From contig CAMLHB010000101.1 of assembly GCA_946479725.1 (NCBI GenBank), positions 1-8,144 on the forward strand: a stretch of DNA of 8,144 nt, read 5' to 3'. The notes beneath the pieces are model-generated. The model saw nothing but the letters and a program-made list of their open reading frames with translations, did no database searches and was not told where the DNA came from. Source of the DNA: an uncultured Actinomycetes bacterium (lineage in GTDB: Bacteria; Actinomycetota; Thermoleophilia; Solirubrobacterales; 70-9). Below are positions 6,323 to 8,144 of the stretch, piece after piece (within the stretch, counting starts at the first letter, position 1; every line of letters starts with the position of its first letter). The translations under genes were made by a program, and so were the position numbers.

Positions 6323-7699
6323 TCAACCCGGCTGGTCGCGACCCCCTGCCGCGACCAGCCGCTCGAAGTCCCCTTCGTTCCGGTCCGCGTAGGCCTCCGC
6401 GAACTCGGCGATCGCCTCGTCGAACACCTTTCCACCTCCCAGGTAGGAAGCGATGGCGATCCGATCTCCCGAGCGCGCGTGTGCCCGCGCCAGCGTCCGC
6501 CCGCAGAGCGCGCCATAGGTGGCGAGATCCGGCGGCGCCATCCGTTCGACGTCCGCCGACCCCTTGCCGTCCCAGAGCTGGCGCACGTAGAAGCAGCGCG
6601 CCTTGCCGTCGATGCCCGTGGCGGTGACCCAGCCGAGGAAGACGTCGCTCGCGGCCTGCATCAACCGCTGCCCCTCCACCACCCGGCGCCCGTGGTGCTC
6701 GTAGGGACTGGGTCCGAGATGAGCCTCCAGAACCGATGCCTGGGCTTCCTTCGCCTGCAGGAAAAGAGGGTCCGCGCCGTTGCGTCCCAGCAGCAGCACG
6801 ATCCAGGCGCGAGTACCGACGCTTCCCACTCCGACGACCTTGCGGGCGGCGTGGACGTATCGATAGGAAGAGAGAAGTCGCCGCCGGTCGTCGGCGAGCG
6901 ACTCTCCATAGGCGGCGAGAAGCTCCTGCAGCAACACCTTCCCCGACCCCCCGCCCGTCAACTCCTCGAGCGGAGTGATCAGGGGCGGTTCGCTGACGAT
7001 CCTCAGCTCGCCGTCGACGACGTGGCTCAGCTTGTTCAGAGCCCGGATGCTGTCCTTGGCTCGGGCCTTGTCAAGGTTCCGCTGCAGGCGCTTGTAGAGC
7101 TCCTTGCTCAGCTGCGAGCGCGCCGCCTCGACCGTGGGCTCGACGTCGAGGCGCGAATACCAGACGTCGAGGTTCCGCATCTTCGCCAACTCCCGCATCG
7201 CCGTCCGGTAGGCCCCCACGGTGGCGAGGGTCGTCTGGCGCCGCTCCCCCGCGTCGAAGTCACGCTGCCTGCCGGCGATCGCGACGCTGGCGGCGAGCCG
7301 CTTGACGTCCCACTCGAACGGGCCGGGACAGGTCTCGTCGAAGTCGTTGCAGTCGAAGATCAGACGGCGGTCGGGGGCCGCGAAGACGCCGAAGTTCGAG
7401 AGGTGCGCGTCGCCGCAAAGCTGAACGGCCAGATCGGTCCTCGGGGCCCGCGCCAGGTCGTCGGCCATAACCGCGGCGGCCCCGCGGAAGAACGCGAAGG
7501 GGGAAGCCGACATGCGCTCGTAGCGCAGCGGAACCAGCTCCGAGAGCCTGCTCTCGTCCTGTCGGGCGAGGATCGCGAGGGCATCGCGCGACCCGGCGCC
7601 CAGCTGCGCATGACCGGACCGGGGGTGCTCGGCTCGGGCGGCCTTTCCCGCTTCTGCCCGCCGCTCAGGCGAGCCGTGAGCACTCGCATCACTGCGCAA
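6323..7699 (-). CDS. DUF2252 family protein
   Basis: A protein of 458 residues from the preferred TTG start, matching the usual 430-460 residue size. Family features seen, in numbering from that start: LVPLRYERM at 55-63; SPFAFFRGAAAVMADDLA at 66-83; CGDAHLSNFGVFA at 95-107, resembling a kinase-like catalytic loop; FDCNDFDET at 115-123, resembling a metal-binding DFD element; EWDVKRLAAS soon after; and LARAHARSGD near the C-terminus. DUF2252 has a protein-kinase/aminoglycoside-phosphotransferase-like fold by motif analogy, but its substrate is unknown. Start choice: the frame is open to a GTG at 7888 and holds ATGs at 7876 and 7753, but none has a Shine-Dalgarno and the extra residues do not look like the family. 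TTG 7699-7697 has AAGGGA 7 bases upstream. The gene is cytoplasmic (no TM) and stands alone on its strand, with its 3' end 4 bases from the converging operon. Confidence 0.9.
   Translation of the reverse strand: MRSDASAHGSPERRAEAGKAARAEHPRSGHAQLGAGSRDALAILARQDESRLSELVPLRYERMSASPFAFFRGAAAVMADDLARAPRTDLAVQLCGDAHLSNFGVFAAPDRRLIFDCNDFDETCPGPFEWDVKRLAASVAIAGRQRDFDAGERRQTTLATVGAYRTAMRELAKMRNLDVWYSRLDVEPTVEAARSQLSKELYKRLQRNLDKARAKDSIRALNKLSHVVDGELRIVSEPPLITPLEELTGGGSGKVLLQELLAAYGESLADDRRRLLSSYRYVHAARKVVGVGSVGTRAWIVLLLGRNGADPLFLQAKEAQASVLEAHLGPSPYEHHGRRVVEGQRLMQAASDVFLGWVTATGIDGKARCFYVRQLWDGKGSADVERMAPPDLATYGALCGRTLARAHARSGDRIAIASYLGGGKVFDEAIAEFAEAYADRNEGDFERLVAAGGRDQPG
6329..6361 (+). terminator. 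12-bp hairpin at the convergent junction, probable terminator
   Basis: CGGCTGGTCGCG (6329-6340) and CGCGACCAGCCG (6350-6361) are perfect reverse complements around a 9-base loop (6341-6349). The hairpin begins 11 bases after the stop of the PLDc_N-SHOCT gene and lies wholly inside the last codons of the minus-strand DUF2252 gene. There is no T tract on either side, so it would be an atypical U-less terminator of the kind proposed in GC-rich actinobacteria, or an RNA-stabilising stem. In the DUF2252 reading frame it encodes the Gly-Gly-Arg-Asp region near the C-terminus. Confidence 0.5.
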
Positions 7700-7706
7700 A
7701 TGAATT

Positions 7707-7712
7707 TCCCTT
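7707..7712 (-). promoter_or_regulatory. Ribosome binding site deciding a TTG start for the DUF2252 gene
   Basis: On the minus strand, AAGGGA (7712-7707) is followed by 7 bases and then TTG (7699-7697). It is the only good Shine-Dalgarno in the open frame between 7888 and the conserved domain, which is why the TTG was chosen over upstream ATG or GTG codons. Confidence 0.6.
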
Positions 7713-7717
7713 GAAAG

Positions 7718-7727
7718 AAAGCGCTTT
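7718..7727. promoter_or_regulatory. Palindrome AAAGCGCTTT, possible LacI/GalR-type operator
   Basis: A perfect 10-base palindrome lies 18 bases upstream of the TTG start of the DUF2252 gene, just before its ribosome binding site. Its core AAGCGCTT fits the AANCGNTT core common to LacI/GalR-family operators. No such regulator gene lies in the window, and short palindromes arise by chance, so this is only a candidate. Confidence 0.3.
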
Positions 7728-7733
7728 TGTACC

Positions 7734-7752
7734 TGGAGCGCTGCCCGCTCCA
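7734..7752 (-). other. 7-bp stem-loop in the DUF2252 upstream leader
   Basis: TGGAGCG (7734-7740) and CGCTCCA (7746-7752) form a perfect stem with a 5-base loop, 34 bases upstream of the TTG start. It directly abuts the ATG at 7753-7751, so that codon would be partly buried if transcribed, another reason to doubt it as a start. It may be a 5' leader hairpin or part of an operator region with the palindrome at 7718-7727; there is no T tract, so it is unlikely to be an intrinsic terminator. Confidence 0.35.
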
Positions 7753-7928
7753 TTCCGAAAAGGCTACTGCTACGGCACCGGGCGCGAATGGCCGCGGAGG
7801 GATCCTCTTCTCCTGGGAAGGCGGCCCGTTCGTCAACTCTGTGAGCGGTCCCTTCCTTGGCCTCCCTGGCCTGCATCGAACTGCGCACGCGAAAAGATGT
7901 CGGACCTGCAGAGCATCTTGAGACGTTT

Positions 7929-8144
7929 GAGATCGCCGCGGTCGAGGGTCACGCGGTGGCCGGCGGGCTGGAGGTCGCCTGCTGGGCGGACCTGCGGGTG
8001 GCGGCGGAAGGCGCGGTGTTCGGGGTGTTCTGCCGCCGGTTCGGCGTGCCGCTGATCGACCTCGGCACCGTGCGCCTGCCAAGGCTCATCGGCCATTCGC
8101 GGGCGATGGACTTGATCCTCACCGGCCGGCCGGTGGCGGCCGAG
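7929..8144 (+). pseudogene. Enoyl-CoA hydratase (crotonase) fragment lacking its N-terminal third; right end outside the window
   Basis: The plus-strand frame reads IAAVEGHAVAGGLEVACWADL, then RVAAEGAVFG, GVPLIDLGTVRLPRLIG and HSRAMDLILTGRPVAAE up to the edge. This is the central part of an enoyl-CoA hydratase/isomerase, including the oxyanion-hole region (GHAVAGG) and the first catalytic Glu position (GGLE). A normal crotonase has about 95-105 residues before this point, with the first oxyanion segment (GxxxxFCAGADL) and CoA-binding elements. Upstream here the frame has only about 30 unrelated codons back to a TGA at 7842-7844, with no ATG or GTG start, and the other two frames show no crotonase N-terminus. 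The gene therefore appears 5'-truncated by deletion or rearrangement near 7930. The second catalytic Glu position aligns with Cys in VFGVFCRRFG, as in a crotonase subgroup. Family identity is secure; pseudogene status is an inference. Confidence 0.75.

Noticed and set aside
5274..6516. Long minus-strand frames opposite the DUF7144 and PLDc_N-SHOCT genes
   Set aside because: Their translations are compositionally biased (Asp/Glu/Arg/Pro-rich) shadows. The plus-strand genes have clear membrane topology, family motifs and ribosome binding sites.
6479..7714. 411-codon plus-strand frame opposite the DUF2252 gene
   Set aside because: It is the antisense shadow of a gene with strong family motifs, and no recognisable domain or start signal is present.
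7711..8055. Plus-strand frame starting upstream of the crotonase fragment (including ATG 7897) as the missing crotonase N-terminus
   Set aside because: It is in a different frame from the crotonase, and its translation is Arg/Ser/Pro-rich without the CoA-binding or FCAGADL-type segment, so it does not rescue the gene as a simple frameshift.
1..8144. CRISPR array, insertion sequence, tRNA or rRNA genes
   Set aside because: No spaced direct repeats, transposase motifs, terminal inverted repeats with target duplications, cloverleaf sequences or rRNA signatures were seen on either strand.

Overview
The window is very GC-rich with strongly GC-biased third codon positions, uses GTG and TTG starts freely, and carries actinobacterial families (RecN/NAD kinase/TlyA cluster, DUF7144, PLDc_N-SHOCT, DUF2252). 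This points to an actinomycete (phylum Actinomycetota). The protein texture fits Thermoleophilia/Solirubrobacterales, but the lineage is an inference from family resemblance and was not tested.

Left half (1-4508, all minus strand, so read right to left): tlyA (rRNA 2'-O-methyltransferase), then nadK (NAD kinase) overlapping it by 4 bases (GTGA). A 14-TM DHA2-type MFS exporter follows, then a 77-residue coiled-coil/single-TM protein, then the N-terminal 309 codons of recN, which runs off the left edge. In many actinobacteria tlyA-nadK-recN are contiguous; here the MFS gene and the small membrane protein sit between nadK and recN. A sigma70-like promoter lies just upstream of tlyA.

Middle (4509-5517): a 541-base divergent intergenic region with lower GC than its surroundings. 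It holds no recognisable protein gene but ends in a strong plus-strand Rho-independent terminator, so it may contain an orphan transcript. A 75-residue acidic helical ORF with atypical codon use follows, then a short spacer.

Right half (5518-8144): a tight two-gene plus-strand operon of small membrane proteins (DUF7144 four-TM protein; PLDc_N-SHOCT two-TM protein). It converges on a minus-strand DUF2252 gene with only 4 bases between the stop codons. A perfect 12-bp hairpin inside the DUF2252 3' end probably serves as the operon's terminator. The DUF2252 gene most likely starts at a TTG with a good ribosome binding site, preceded by a LacI-type palindrome and a hairpin. At the right edge is a plus-strand enoyl-CoA hydratase fragment lacking its N-terminal third, which looks like a 5'-truncated gene.

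I do not see a convincing new multi-gene system. The items most worth checking are the orphan terminated low-GC unit, the inserted MFS/coiled-coil pair, the hairpin inside coding sequence at the convergent junction, and the truncated crotonase.
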